Positions 11,101 to 23,100 of a stretch of 25,457 bases of DNA are shown piece after piece. The notes beneath the pieces are model-generated. The model searched no databases and was not told the DNA's origin. It saw only the letters and a list, made by a program, of their open reading frames with translations. The number at the start of each line of letters is the position of its first letter. Positions within the stretch are counted from its first letter, which is position 1. The translations under genes were made by a program, and so were the position numbers. Source of the DNA: Elysia marginata (Eukaryota > Mollusca > Gastropoda > Plakobranchidae); NCBI GenBank assembly GCA_019649035.1, contig BMAT01008707.1, positions 25,755 to 51,211 of the forward strand, written 5' to 3'.

Positions 11101-14100
11101 GACTTGGTAGCCTGGATCAACTAATATTATCTGGAGATGTAGCCATACGATGCTACTACTACTACTAGTGATATCCTGTAAGAGATCTATAGACAAAACC
11201 AGCTAATATTTAAGTAATTTATTCACAAGATACACAACGCTCAAATTTATAAGGTTGAAGACATTTTTGAAATACCATAGTGGGATGTTGTACACCTATT
11301 TAAATTGAGTCACAATCTTGTGGTTTTCCACATTCAATTAAGAAAACATTTTAACATTTGCATTTTTTTCGGTTCTTGTTAAGAAAATTTGTGACAATGT
11401 TAAAAATTTCTAAGGCTATACCGGCAACATTGGTGGTTTTGAATCTTGATGGGGAAGCAAAAAACATTGATTATTAAATATTGTTTTTAAGTATTCTGAT
11501 ATCCAATTTTTTTGGCCAAGTCTTCAAATGAATTTGCAATGAAATATATTAAAAAGAAGAAGTTCGCAAGTTTTTGGTGTAGCAGCAAAATACAGAACTT
11601 ACATCATGAGGCAGAGATGTCATCACTTGCCTTCCTGCTTTGAATAAGGTTTTTTTTGTGGGGTCTTTTTTTCATTTTACTTTTCTATTAATAAAATATC
11701 ACAGTTGAACATAAGTTATCATGCTTTCTGTCCATGCAATTTTATCCTTAAAGCCCATAAAAAACTTCAATTAATTAAAAAGTATCTGAACACTTGAGGA
11801 AAAAGAATCCTCAGCATCAATTGTTCTCAAACTCCACCAGTTAGTGGATAAATTTTTCTTTGGAGAAAGTTTACTTACTAGGAAATTATACTGTTTGATT
11901 TTAACAGTTCAGGACCAGCCTCCAGTCTGTATATTGGGAAATTTATTCTAGGTTTGTATACATATATTTATTGCAATCAGTGCGAATCGGATGCCACAGT
12001 TTTCACATTACAAGGGGTTGATAGCTTGAACAAACGTTTTTCTGAGCTTCCGGTTTGCAAGCAGTCAAAAGTGCTTGTTTGTGTCAAGACTTTTTGAGAA
12101 GATATGAGAATTTCTTTTGATCTATCTATAGAGATTAATAGAAATCAGGGATGCAAGTTTTCCGATTTTAGCAGGAATTCCGATATTTTTAGTATTTTTT
12201 TTAGCTAAAGAAGCAGGAATATTAAGACATTTTTTAGAAAACTTCGAAAGTTTAGATTCATAGAAACTCAAACATTTCCTTTGAGTTGTAAAGCTACGGC
12301 CTACATTTGACACAGAGTTGTGTCTGGCTTCTTTTACTGTTTTAGTGGATCTCCCAAAGATTTTATAAAATGTTATGGCAGTTGTTGATTACCAATGCAA
12401 GGTGGCGCGAGGTATTTCAATTTTCCTGCTTTTTTTTTGCGTAAGCTGTTTGCACCCCTGAGAAATAAATGTACTTTCAGAAGGCCTTTTTTCAAATTAA
12501 AGTTTGATTTATTTATATTTATTGCAAGACATATATACTTTACACGCCTTTTCAATTTTCCAAGCTCATTTGTATCTCTCGGGTGTTAAAGTCAAACAGT
12601 TAAATGTAAATACTCTTGTCCGGACATTTTCTTTTTATTGTCTTGCTGCACAGCGATCACCAGGAAGCGTATGAGGTGTATCTGCGTCACAGCTGTGGAG
12701 AACCTGCGCCTGGTCAACCAAAGCAGCCGGCTAAGGTCATGACCTCTCTTTTCACTGCTTTGGCTAATCTGATTGGGGAGGTGAGTTGCTCAATAGTCGA
12801 TTCCTGAATATGTTGCTAGACAGTTAGCTGAGATTGTTTTACATTTGTGGGGTAAGTGGGACTACAATAAAAAAAAATCCACCCAAAACTTGAGAGTAAA
12901 TAATTTTAAGGAAAGAATTTGTCACCCACAATTATGCAACTCTTTATACCAATCTTATTTTATTTTTGAAGCGACACACAGGGATGCCGATTTTCCGTAT
13001 AAATACGGAAATCCGTAATTTCCGTTTTGTTCCGTACACATCCGTATTTCCGTTTTGCTCAGTACAAGTCCGTAGTTTCTTTTCCGTAATTATTCTCCAT
13101 TTTTCATCCAACATTTAAGTGAAAAAGACGAAGTACGGAAAGCACGTTTGTTATTGAAAAATACCACATCCTTATTTCCGGTTTTGTGGTGTATATCGGA
13201 TACCGACCATTAATAATCGGTATGAACATATTCTCATTGAAAATAATACGGAAACATCGTCGATATCGAAATTTAAGCAAAGAAGCGACATTATTACTGA
13301 TGCCAACCGTTCAGTGGATGAGTAATGTGTTGTTCTTTCGGAAAGATTTCCATACCGACGCGCCAGTAAAAGTAACGAAATGAAGCAAGTCTGTTTACAA
13401 AATGGCGTCACATACACTTGCGTTGTCCCGAGTGGTGAAAGACAATTCCATTTATATAAAAATACAACGCACTAGACCAATGTCCAGTGAATATTCATCC
13501 ATTAACATTGGATTAGTCATATTGTAGCAGGTAACAAGTTTATCTAGTGCTTTAAATTAATTTCAAAGTGGCGCGTCGGTATGGAAGTGATTCCGTTCTT
13601 TCTATCTTGCGGGAACTTCATTCGTCATTCCTGTCTCGCATTAAGAACTTTACCGATAGCTCTTCATTGTCTTTAGCGATTCTCCTATAGATCTAGATCA
13701 AGATCTAAACTGGATTCCATTTCCAGCTGAAAACCTATCTAAATCCTATCTACAATGACTAAATCAATATGTCATTTAGGTCTAGAAATAGAAAGACTAG
13801 GCCTAGATCTCCATGCATTTTAATTTCTACTCTACTTGACGGTTACCACTAGTACTGGTCTTTAGCTTTATCAGATTTCAGACCGATGATGCACATGGCG
13901 CAGGCTATATCTATGCTAGATCTAAACTTTCATCTGAAAATTAGACACCAACAGTGCTTGCTGTAATCAAGGGAATATAGCTAAATTAGTCTTAGATTTA
14001 TTTTAATCTGGATCCAAAATATGTTCGTAGATCTAGACTAGCTATTGTAGCTAGATCTAGGGCCTATTTTGGCAATCTTAGATATGAATAGCAAGATTTA

Positions 14101-15612
14101 GATCCAGCTATCACTGTACAGTATGATGGCCATGGCAAGGTTGAAAAGACTTGATGTGATCTGCTATATTGATAATCAAAAGTAGATTCTTAATGACCTA
14201 AACTGAGTAAAAGTCCATCACTTCATGTAGGATGCATCATGAGTTAAATGTAGTGGGTAGTGATAGGCCAAGGTGTAAAAGGATATTTTACAAAAGTTAT
14301 GTTACTGCATTAAAGTCTAGATATGAATCTATATGCTAGATAAATCCACAAAAGGATATTTTACAAAAGTTATGTTACTGCATTAAGGTCTAGATATGAA
14401 TCTATATGCTAGATAAATCCACATTGTAAGCAGAAACTAGTTACCTGCCCTAACTTGTATGGTAAGATGATAATTTCACTAGTAAGAATTAAATATTTAA
14501 ATGTTATAACTAGCCTAGTTAACATTTCCGGAAAATTGTATCTGTATAAAAATAAGACAAGTGCCTTGAAGTGGGCTTATCTAGCTTCTATGCAAGTAGC
14601 ATGCAAACCCCCTGCGCACTCCGATTGTTGCAACACTGATGATGCCGGCAGTCGCGAAAAAGTTCAGTATTTTTTGAGGCATGGAGTTGGCATCCCTGGA
14701 CACATGATGAAGCTAAATTTGACTTTGGTAAATTTAAATTGAATCAACAAGGAAAAAACTTGAGTTTGTGTTTCTTTTTTATCATTAAGTTTTACAGATG
14801 CACTTTGATCGGCTAAAGCCATACTCCTGTCTTGGATAAAACTATGCTTTTCAATTTAAGCCAGTTTTGTTAACTAAAATCCCTGTGATGTAGCAGTCCA
14901 ATGCATTTGAACTACTAAAAATCATTATGTCAAACTGACATCTAATGTAAATTCACCTTTTTTTTCTTGTTAAAAAAATTTGTTTGTCCTAGGAATCAAC
15001 CTTGACAAACAAAAATTGCACCGCGGTACCTACCAATTCTATCTTTGGCATTCTGAATCTTCGTCAATGTCGAGTCTTGCTATTTCTCATCATGGCACTT
15101 GTTGAGTTTAGCATTTTCTGTAGTCTCCATATTTTCTAGAGGGTGTTGATGTCATGTTTGTCTGCTACCCACCACCCCTTGCCTTTGCTATTTGAAGTTC
15201 TTTAGCTTGTCTCTGTCTTGTTTTGATAAACTGTCTTTCCGTTAATTTTAGTTATTGACATTATTATCATTGTTTTTATTCTGCAGGGTAATACAAATGA
15301 TGCATCCAAAAGGTTTATTCCTCTTTTCCTGCAATCTTTTTTTAAGGAAAACAGGTAAGTAAGGTTGACATTTATACCATAGTCTTGTAACGTTTCCTAT
15401 AACTTTCTTCTTTAATGTCATTACCATCATCGTCATCATCATGATTATTATTATCATATTTTTGTTATCAACATTATCGTTATTATCATAAATACTACCA
15501 ATATAGTTATTCAACTGTTTTGAATGTAATTTTTGTTATTATAACCTTACTATTATTATTACAGTGATTATACTATACACACATTTAGTTAATATATGTA
15601 AGCATGTTAAGG

Positions 15613-15653
<41 letters not shown>

Positions 15654-17123
15654 ATCATCATTGTTGTTGTTGATATCATTCTCATTATTGTTATTATTGT
15701 TGTTGTTGATATTATTATCATTATTATTATTAACAACATCAGTTAATCTGTACATTACCTTTAAGAAAGACAATGAAAGGCTTATGTCAATCTTACTATG
15801 TTACTAGTTCTATGGGCTGCTAGCCTTTAAAAATATTTCATTTCTTTAACTTTCCTCCTAGAACAACTTCTGCTGTGTTTTTTATTTTAAGAGATGTGAA
15901 ATGGAGGAAATTTGGTGTAAAGAAAAAAAAACAAACGAAAAACCAACAATCTCTTATTGTGCAAAAAAACATGACGCCTTTTTAAACCTAAGATTTGCAT
16001 CTATGGATATTTTAGCCTTTTGAAGGATTTAAATGAGAAAACAAAACTAACATCCCCTTGAAAATTTGAAGACTTTGACAGGATTCTCTCAAAGTTAAAA
16101 TCTTTAATAAAGTTACCTTTTCAATTAGACTTAGAACTTCTCTGACTTGAAATCGCACACTCCCTTTTATTTTTATAGAAAAGGTCAACCAACATTTAGT
16201 TTCTTCTATATTCTCCAGGAAAGAAACCCGCGTCTGTTTTCTGATGTTGAAAAGACTTGTAAAACTGATGACCCCTGTGATCCACAACGATCAACAAACT
16301 GTTGATGAGGGGAGATCAGCAGGTGAAGATATTATAAATGTTTTCCCCTTGGTCTCATTTTAACCCCTTCAACCATATATGACTTGCAGTGTGCGTCACA
16401 TTTACTTCATTAAAAATGATCCCATGATGCCCTTGCATTACGTTCCACGTTTGTCATGCTTCAATTATGCTAACAAGCCATACCTGATGTTATATTCAAA
16501 GAGAGTTTAAGCCGATGTTGAAGCTACTTAGACAATTAAATCTGTCCCTGTTTTTACAAGTTGAGTCCTCTTGAAAGAAAATAATCTTCAGAAAAGGCAG
16601 GCCTAGGGCTCTTTTCCAGTTGTTTTTATTCTGTCCATTTGGTTGATTCTATCTACCATGATAGAGCCTTTGACAAGCTGTGGTGATTCTATCAATAGCT
16701 TAAATCAATAGATTAAAAAACAAATATTAGACCTGCTACTTGGCGATTCCAGTTCAGATGATTGTATCAATAGCTTAAATCAATAGATTAGAAAACAAGT
16801 ATTAGACCTACTACTTGGCGATTCCAGTTCAGATGATTCAGGGAGTGACCATAGTATGAAACATTGTTGCAGTAGTCTAGGTTTAGACCTCTCAGATATA
16901 GTTCATTACAAATTTCCAAACTCAAATCCCCTGCATCATCTCTGTATAGACACCTAACATCTACGTCCGTCACCAAGCAACTAGCAGTTTTATACCCCTG
17001 AACGAGCCTTTACCAACCATAATAATGCATAAATTATTAAATTGTCTTTTAAAAAAAAAACACTCTATGGACTTAACTAGGAGACAAGTCAAAACATTTT
17101 ATTGATTATTACTGTTGTTGTTG

Positions 17124-17187
<64 letters not shown>

Positions 17188-20100
17188 TGTTCTTCTTATT
17201 ATTATTACTTTACCCATGCTGTACATCTTGTCCTATATAATTCTTAAAAATCATTTTTTTTTTTAATTTGTCAGCTATAAAAACGAAATTTGTTGTGCAA
17301 AAATTGGAGAAACTCATTATTTGAACATTCTAACTTGTGCCTGATTTATTCTGGCTGTCTTAGTCATATGGTTTGTTTAATGAGGATGCCTGCTTCATGT
17401 TACTCACTCAAGTCCTAATCCATGATCCTTTTCTCCGTAGGTGTAACAGATTCAATGAAAGACAATAAGTGGCTGGAAGGTGTCGGCGCTTGTATCGGGG
17501 TGTGCCAGAACGACGATGGCCTTGACCTCTTCTCGGCCTCCAGGCAGAGCGGTGACGTCCTAACCTGGTTCTCTAAGCTCATGCAGCTTGTGATAGCCCA
17601 GGACAGGTAGGCATGTCATAACTTGAAAACAAAACGTCAGCAAGTTTGTTAGGCAAAATTAATTCACTTGTTTGTTTCAGGAAAAAGATTAAGCCAAAAA
17701 GTAGACATATAATTAAATTTTGCAAGTACTGCTTAGCTCAAAACCAAGCCATCTGTTTAGTGTTAAAAGATCCTCCTTATATTTTATATCAGTGACAAGG
17801 ATGGTATAATTGCAGTAAAGTTTTAATTTCTTTACAAGCGGTGTGGTACTTTGGCCATGTGGAATATATTTGCTGGGGTAGTCGATTGTACAACTGGGAA
17901 AATAATCATTAAAAATTTTACCCTAGCTTTTGTGGGATTTATGAAATCTGAACTGTTGTTAAGTTAAAAAAACCTGAGCTAGAACAAAATAGAATTCAGA
18001 GCACTCTAAATAATCCTAATTATTTATATTCTATTTGTCTCTCCCTTCAGTCAGCAATCCTATGTGTATAGGTCTCGCTTCCAGGGTGAAAGAGTTATAA
18101 GTCGGAAATAACTTTTTTCAGAAAATGCCATAGAAATGTCCATTCTTTCTTCCTTTTCTCTTTATGTTAAATCAACAAAAATTTTAATACCTCTCCTCAA
18201 AATATTGATAAATTTTGTTCATTTGGAAGTTTAGAAAAATGTCTTGTTCAAACCAGCAGTGAAGGTGGAAGTTTCAATATCTGACTCATTCACCCTGGGC
18301 TTTGGTCATATGGAGTGTCAGAGGTTTTGTTTCATTTTGGATAATAGGCCTTCTGCAAGGACTGCGTTATTCATAACATGTGCCAACTGCATTATTTTCC
18401 AAGCTTAAAAATTTTTTTAACCTCAAACGGGGACAATAATTGCATTGCGGCAGCAAGTATAAGCCTATTAAAAAAAAATCAAGCCTTGAAAAATTATTAT
18501 ATCATTTCTTTTGTACATATATGTCTGATTAAAATTTGAATCTCAATTTACAAAAATTCCTAGTCAATATCAAACTCTGGTCCTCTCTTGGTGTCTTTTC
18601 ACACCTACTTCTGTTAAACTCACAGAGACGCGGCCTGGTTCGACTTTATGCGGCATGTGCTGGGCTTGAACCATCTGGTTGTAGAGAAGTCTTGGATCGT
18701 AATCTTGCGGCACACTCTAACAGCTTCACCCCAGGTTTGTCAAAAACACAGTGTTTGTTCCCTCAGGGATGCAAGTTTTATCTGTTTTTTGTTTTTGTTT
18801 TTGCAGGAATTCAGATTAAAAAAAAAACCTTCTCATGCATTTTTCTTTAGCTCAAAAGTGGGGAAATAAGAAAATTCAAGGCTTTCAGAATTTAAAGGTT
18901 ATCTAGTATATAGGCTTTAAAAGTTAAGAAGTTGTGTTGAGAAGTCAAAATTTGTTAAATTTTAGATACTGATGCTAAAACCTTTTCTTAACAGTTTTCA
19001 CACCTAATTGATGTTCAAATTTCATATTATAGATGTTTAACTTTAATTGGTGTGGTTGCTAAGGCCTCAATACCTTTATAGTAGTCTAAACTTTAAATGC
19101 TGTTTTCTTCCATTTCTGAAGTTTCACAAGTTCTAACCCTGCCGACTTCAAATGGCTATAACTTCATACAGAAGCGTGATATATCTTTTCTGTTTGTTGT
19201 CTGTGAAAGTAGAGAAAATAAGCTTTTCTGTGATCCCAATACCTGACTACCTTCCAATTTTGACTTAAGACTTATTTTGACAGGTTGCAAGACATAATTA
19301 TAGTTAGTAGTGGATGGAAGTAGGTTTCAAGTACAAGTGACCTACTAAAACGCTTGCCCCTGGTCTGATTCAAACCCTCAACAGATAGTGGCTTCAACAC
19401 CCACCGCCTTGCTGCTAAAACGAAAATTATAGCTGATACATTGTTGCCACCACGCATCTTACAAAAGAGGTTTCATGGCAAAGGTCTTTGCTTGGCTTCT
19501 CATACCAAAGGCAGTCATTTTTTTTTTTGCTTTTTTGCATTTTTAACTTGAAACCCACTTCAATTTACTGCTAACTTCATGCTGTAATGAATGTACAGCT
19601 GCTGTTTCCACTATCTATTTGAAATCAAATTTCTGCCTCCTTTTGACGAAAACAGAAATCACAAAAGCTGGTGGTTGCCCAAGACCAGTTCCTTTGTGAG
19701 ATGGTCAGTGTGTACGTCCGAATGCGCCGAGCCTCTGACCTGCTCTCGACTTTGATAGAATCTTGTCTCACAATCTCAGGCAGGGTCTATGGTATTCAAG
19801 AGTCTGGCGGGTTTTATACCAGGTTTGTAAAATGTTCTTGCTTTTGTGGTATTTTTTTCTTTTTCCTATTGCCTATGTCCTCTTTAATCTGCTCTGCTTT
19901 GCATCTTTAATCTGTTTTGACATAAGAATTGTTGTTTATGACATTATAGTAATAGCAATAATAATAATAATTATAATGGTAATAAAAAGGATAGTAATAA
20001 TGGCAATAATAATAATGATTATAATTATCATCACAATAGGACTAAAATGATCAAACATTTTTTATCTTCATCAACATCATCATCATCATCATGTTTATCA

Positions 20101-23100
20101 TTAAATGTTTAACCGCCATATATGCTGTTGGCCTACTGGTCCTGTGAGCTATGTATGTAGGGTATAGGTTTTTGATAACCATGTTTTGTTTTTTTGTACT
20201 CTAAAACCAATCCTTGTTTTTATTGGGCAAGATTGGTATCATTCGAAAGATTTAATGAAACCAAAACCAGCCCATGACGGTTTAAAATTTGCAAGGTGAA
20301 TGACTTACAAGAGATTTGAAATAAGTAGACAGTAGACACACCCACATCCACCGGTTTCTATGAACCTGGCGTACTAGCCTACTGCTACTACAGCGCATCT
20401 TTGGCTTCGGCTGTTTAAAATATGAGTTAACATGAGGCTCCCTTATATCTCTTTTTCTAGCATCTAAATTCTCATCTGCATTCTATTCTGAAACTCACTT
20501 TCTAATCTGAATGAGGTTATTATGATGATGATGATGATGAATTGGAAATAAAAGTTAAGTCTAGATTCTAGATATTATTCCGCTAGATCTAAATTCTAGA
20601 TACACACAGCCGAAAATTTTACGAAGCAGTCAAGAGGTTATTATTATTATCATTATGATTTTTAAAACTAGTAGATTATAAGCCAGACTCATTTTTCTAC
20701 CGCTCTTTACCTAATTTGTGCCGTTATTATATTGTCTTTATAATGAAATCTTACCTCTGATGTAAAAGTGACATGAATGTTTGATGTAAATGTACTGTAA
20801 ACACATTATGCTCTACTATTCTATACCTACTGTGGGGCAGCGTGGCCAGGTGGTCTTGTTGGATTCATGATCCCGCGAATGTGGATTCAATCCCAACCAA
20901 GACTCATATTTTCATTTCCTTAGGAAAGCAATTCATATATACTTTTCTCAGTCCACCCATCTGTAAAATGGGTACTTCAAGAAGGGCACAGCTTGAAATT
21001 TGTGGAATAATGTAGAGTAATGCCTAATAGGCAGCTGTAGTGTAATGCTTTGATTAATGAGTTAAAATTGCTTTGGTGTGTATTGGCCTGCTGGGGGAAA
21101 GATGTTATGTCTTGGGTTGGCCCTTGGCGATTTAAAACTATAGCCATATGAAAGCATTCCTGGATCTTCCCCTGATTTAAAAGGGATAAGGGTTTGTGAT
21201 TTTTTGCTTTTTTAAAAAAAAAATTTAATTCGCTTGAAGCTGAAGAGTCAGTAAAAGGAGCATTGGTAAAAGTTAAAAGAAGACACCCTCCTCCCCTCCA
21301 CATTTTAAATTCCTTTATGTCTGGCAATGTGTTCTCAACCAATTCAGATATAGACCATTGCATCATAGAAAAATTTATCCATCTTTTGAGTTTTAAGGAA
21401 ATAGTTCTATGAAGTCAGCAGTTTGGTAACAGCAATGTATCATGTAATAGTTTCAAATTTTTTTTAATATCAAACATCATGTCAGCTGCTAATTGCCAAA
21501 GGGGTATCTTTGTACAGGCCTTGGAAATTTTTCCTGTTTTTTTGTTTTTTTTTTACATGTTAACTGCTTGCACACCTGGTTCAAGCTTCTTCTTTCCAGT
21601 TCCAATAATCTTGCTTGTCTTTTGCCCTCAGGCTGTGCAAAATGTTCAGTGAGGTTCCTCTTACAACTGTGCTAGACATGTGGGACAAAATGCAGGGAAA
21701 AACATCACTCTTGGTGCACCGAGTAGCATCACTGTCTCCAGCAAAACAGCCACCTATACCGCTTCCAGCGGATGACGGTACTTACATCTTCCTTCTTGGC
21801 AACTATGTTTTTTTTTACTTTTTCTGGTTTTTTCTTTGTCCCCTTTGAAAAGAGAAGTGTATATTAATGCTAAAAATGAACATTAGTAGATAATTCATCA
21901 AAGTTACATTATCCAAGTTAGCAAAAGCTGATTTTCACAAAATTTCCATTGAGTTGCAACAGGTCAATACAAAAAATAGGCTTGCAAATCAAAATCTCAC
22001 CTATCACTCTAGTCTCCTAGTTGGCCTATTTACACCTTGTTTTAGTTGCAGTAAATTAAAGTGGGTAATTTCTTGCACATAGACAAATCTTCTCTAAATG
22101 CCTAAAAACTGCGCTTAACAATGGTAAATAAATACTTCAAGAGGCATGCCTGTTGGTTTTTTTTTAGCAAGGTAAATTTGTTGTTCCGGCATTGAAAAAC
22201 AGAGAGTGAATATCTGTGGGCAGTAAGAAATGCGTTGAGGCAGTTTAATCCTGTAGTTGTTCCAGAAGTTTTAAAGCAAGAAATGGAGGAGGCACTCGCC
22301 TGACAATAGAAACCTGTGAGAGGCAAGTGCTTTAAACAATGAGATGAAGTCTAGCATAAGAATGGAAAGTGACCAGTTTTATTACTTATCGTTGGGCAAG
22401 GGCCAGCAAACCTACCAGAAGCCTCTAGGATGATAGCAGAACTAAATCCCACAATAGCTCTGAGGCTGTTAAACCAAACAAAGGAGATACTTTTGTTCTC
22501 CTTATTTTATTTCTTAGTCATGTTATTTACTTGTCAAGAGTATGACAGCCTTTTAGAGTTTATAAACAGACCTGCCATTAATACAGATCAGATCGATATT
22601 ATACAGATTTTTTGCTCCTTGCCCATAATATCAGAAAATATGGATTTGTAAAATTTTTAGATTTAAACAGGGATGCCATTTTTAGTTATTTTCATTTTTT
22701 CCTATTTTTTCTAAGCGTAAGGTACCTACTGAACATACAGATTTCAACAGGATTGATCCCATGAAAAATGACAATACATTGCTTCGAATAACATACATTG
22801 TATATGTTCATTAAAGCAAAAACTTAACGCCAAGATTTTCAGTTATATTCTGGAAGTGTGAGTGCCATCCATGGTTATTAAAAAAAAAACTGATGATGTT
22901 TTTACAGCTAGGAAACTAACACCCGTTGGGCTAAACTTGAGTGAAAATCTCCCAATTTTCGTTGGATTTTTATTTATGAACTGAAAGTTAATTATCAGTG
23001 CATGATACCAAAAGTTTTGCCCAGTACTGTTTTACATAGAGCATGATAGTAGGTTTCTTTACATTTTTCATCTCTCCTTTGAAAAATTTAAATCATGGTG

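Larger units (their letters stand above)
12979..14698. mobile_element. 1.72-kb CAGGGATGCC-ended hAT-like element, nonautonomous
   Basis: Left end CAGGGATGCCGATTTTCC; right end GTTGGCATCCCTG. The 6-bp repeat GACACA flanks it exactly (12973-12978 and 14699-14704). The left 150 bp is packed with CCGTA/TACGG motifs, including the hairpin CCGTATAAATACGG, which look like subterminal binding-site arrays. Inside are a long-loop inverted repeat (13348-13586), CTAGATCTAG islands and a 73-bp tandem duplication. No transposase frame is recognisable; the 95-codon frame at 14455 crosses the right end and is probably random. Confidence 0.72.

Noticed and set aside
15539-15773. Poly-Ile and poly-Asn frames
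   Set aside because: Translations of ATT/AAT microsatellites.
16788-16976. Minus-strand frame MVTDVDVRCLYRDDAGDL
   Set aside because: Overlaps the 75-bp tandem duplication, lacks a partner exon and resembles no family I know.
20832-20905. Functional tRNA gene
   Set aside because: The A and B boxes are good but acceptor and anticodon stems do not pair, and a SINE tail follows.
20977-21366. 129-codon minus-strand frame
   Set aside because: Low-complexity composition, overlaps the region after a SINE, no splice or domain support.
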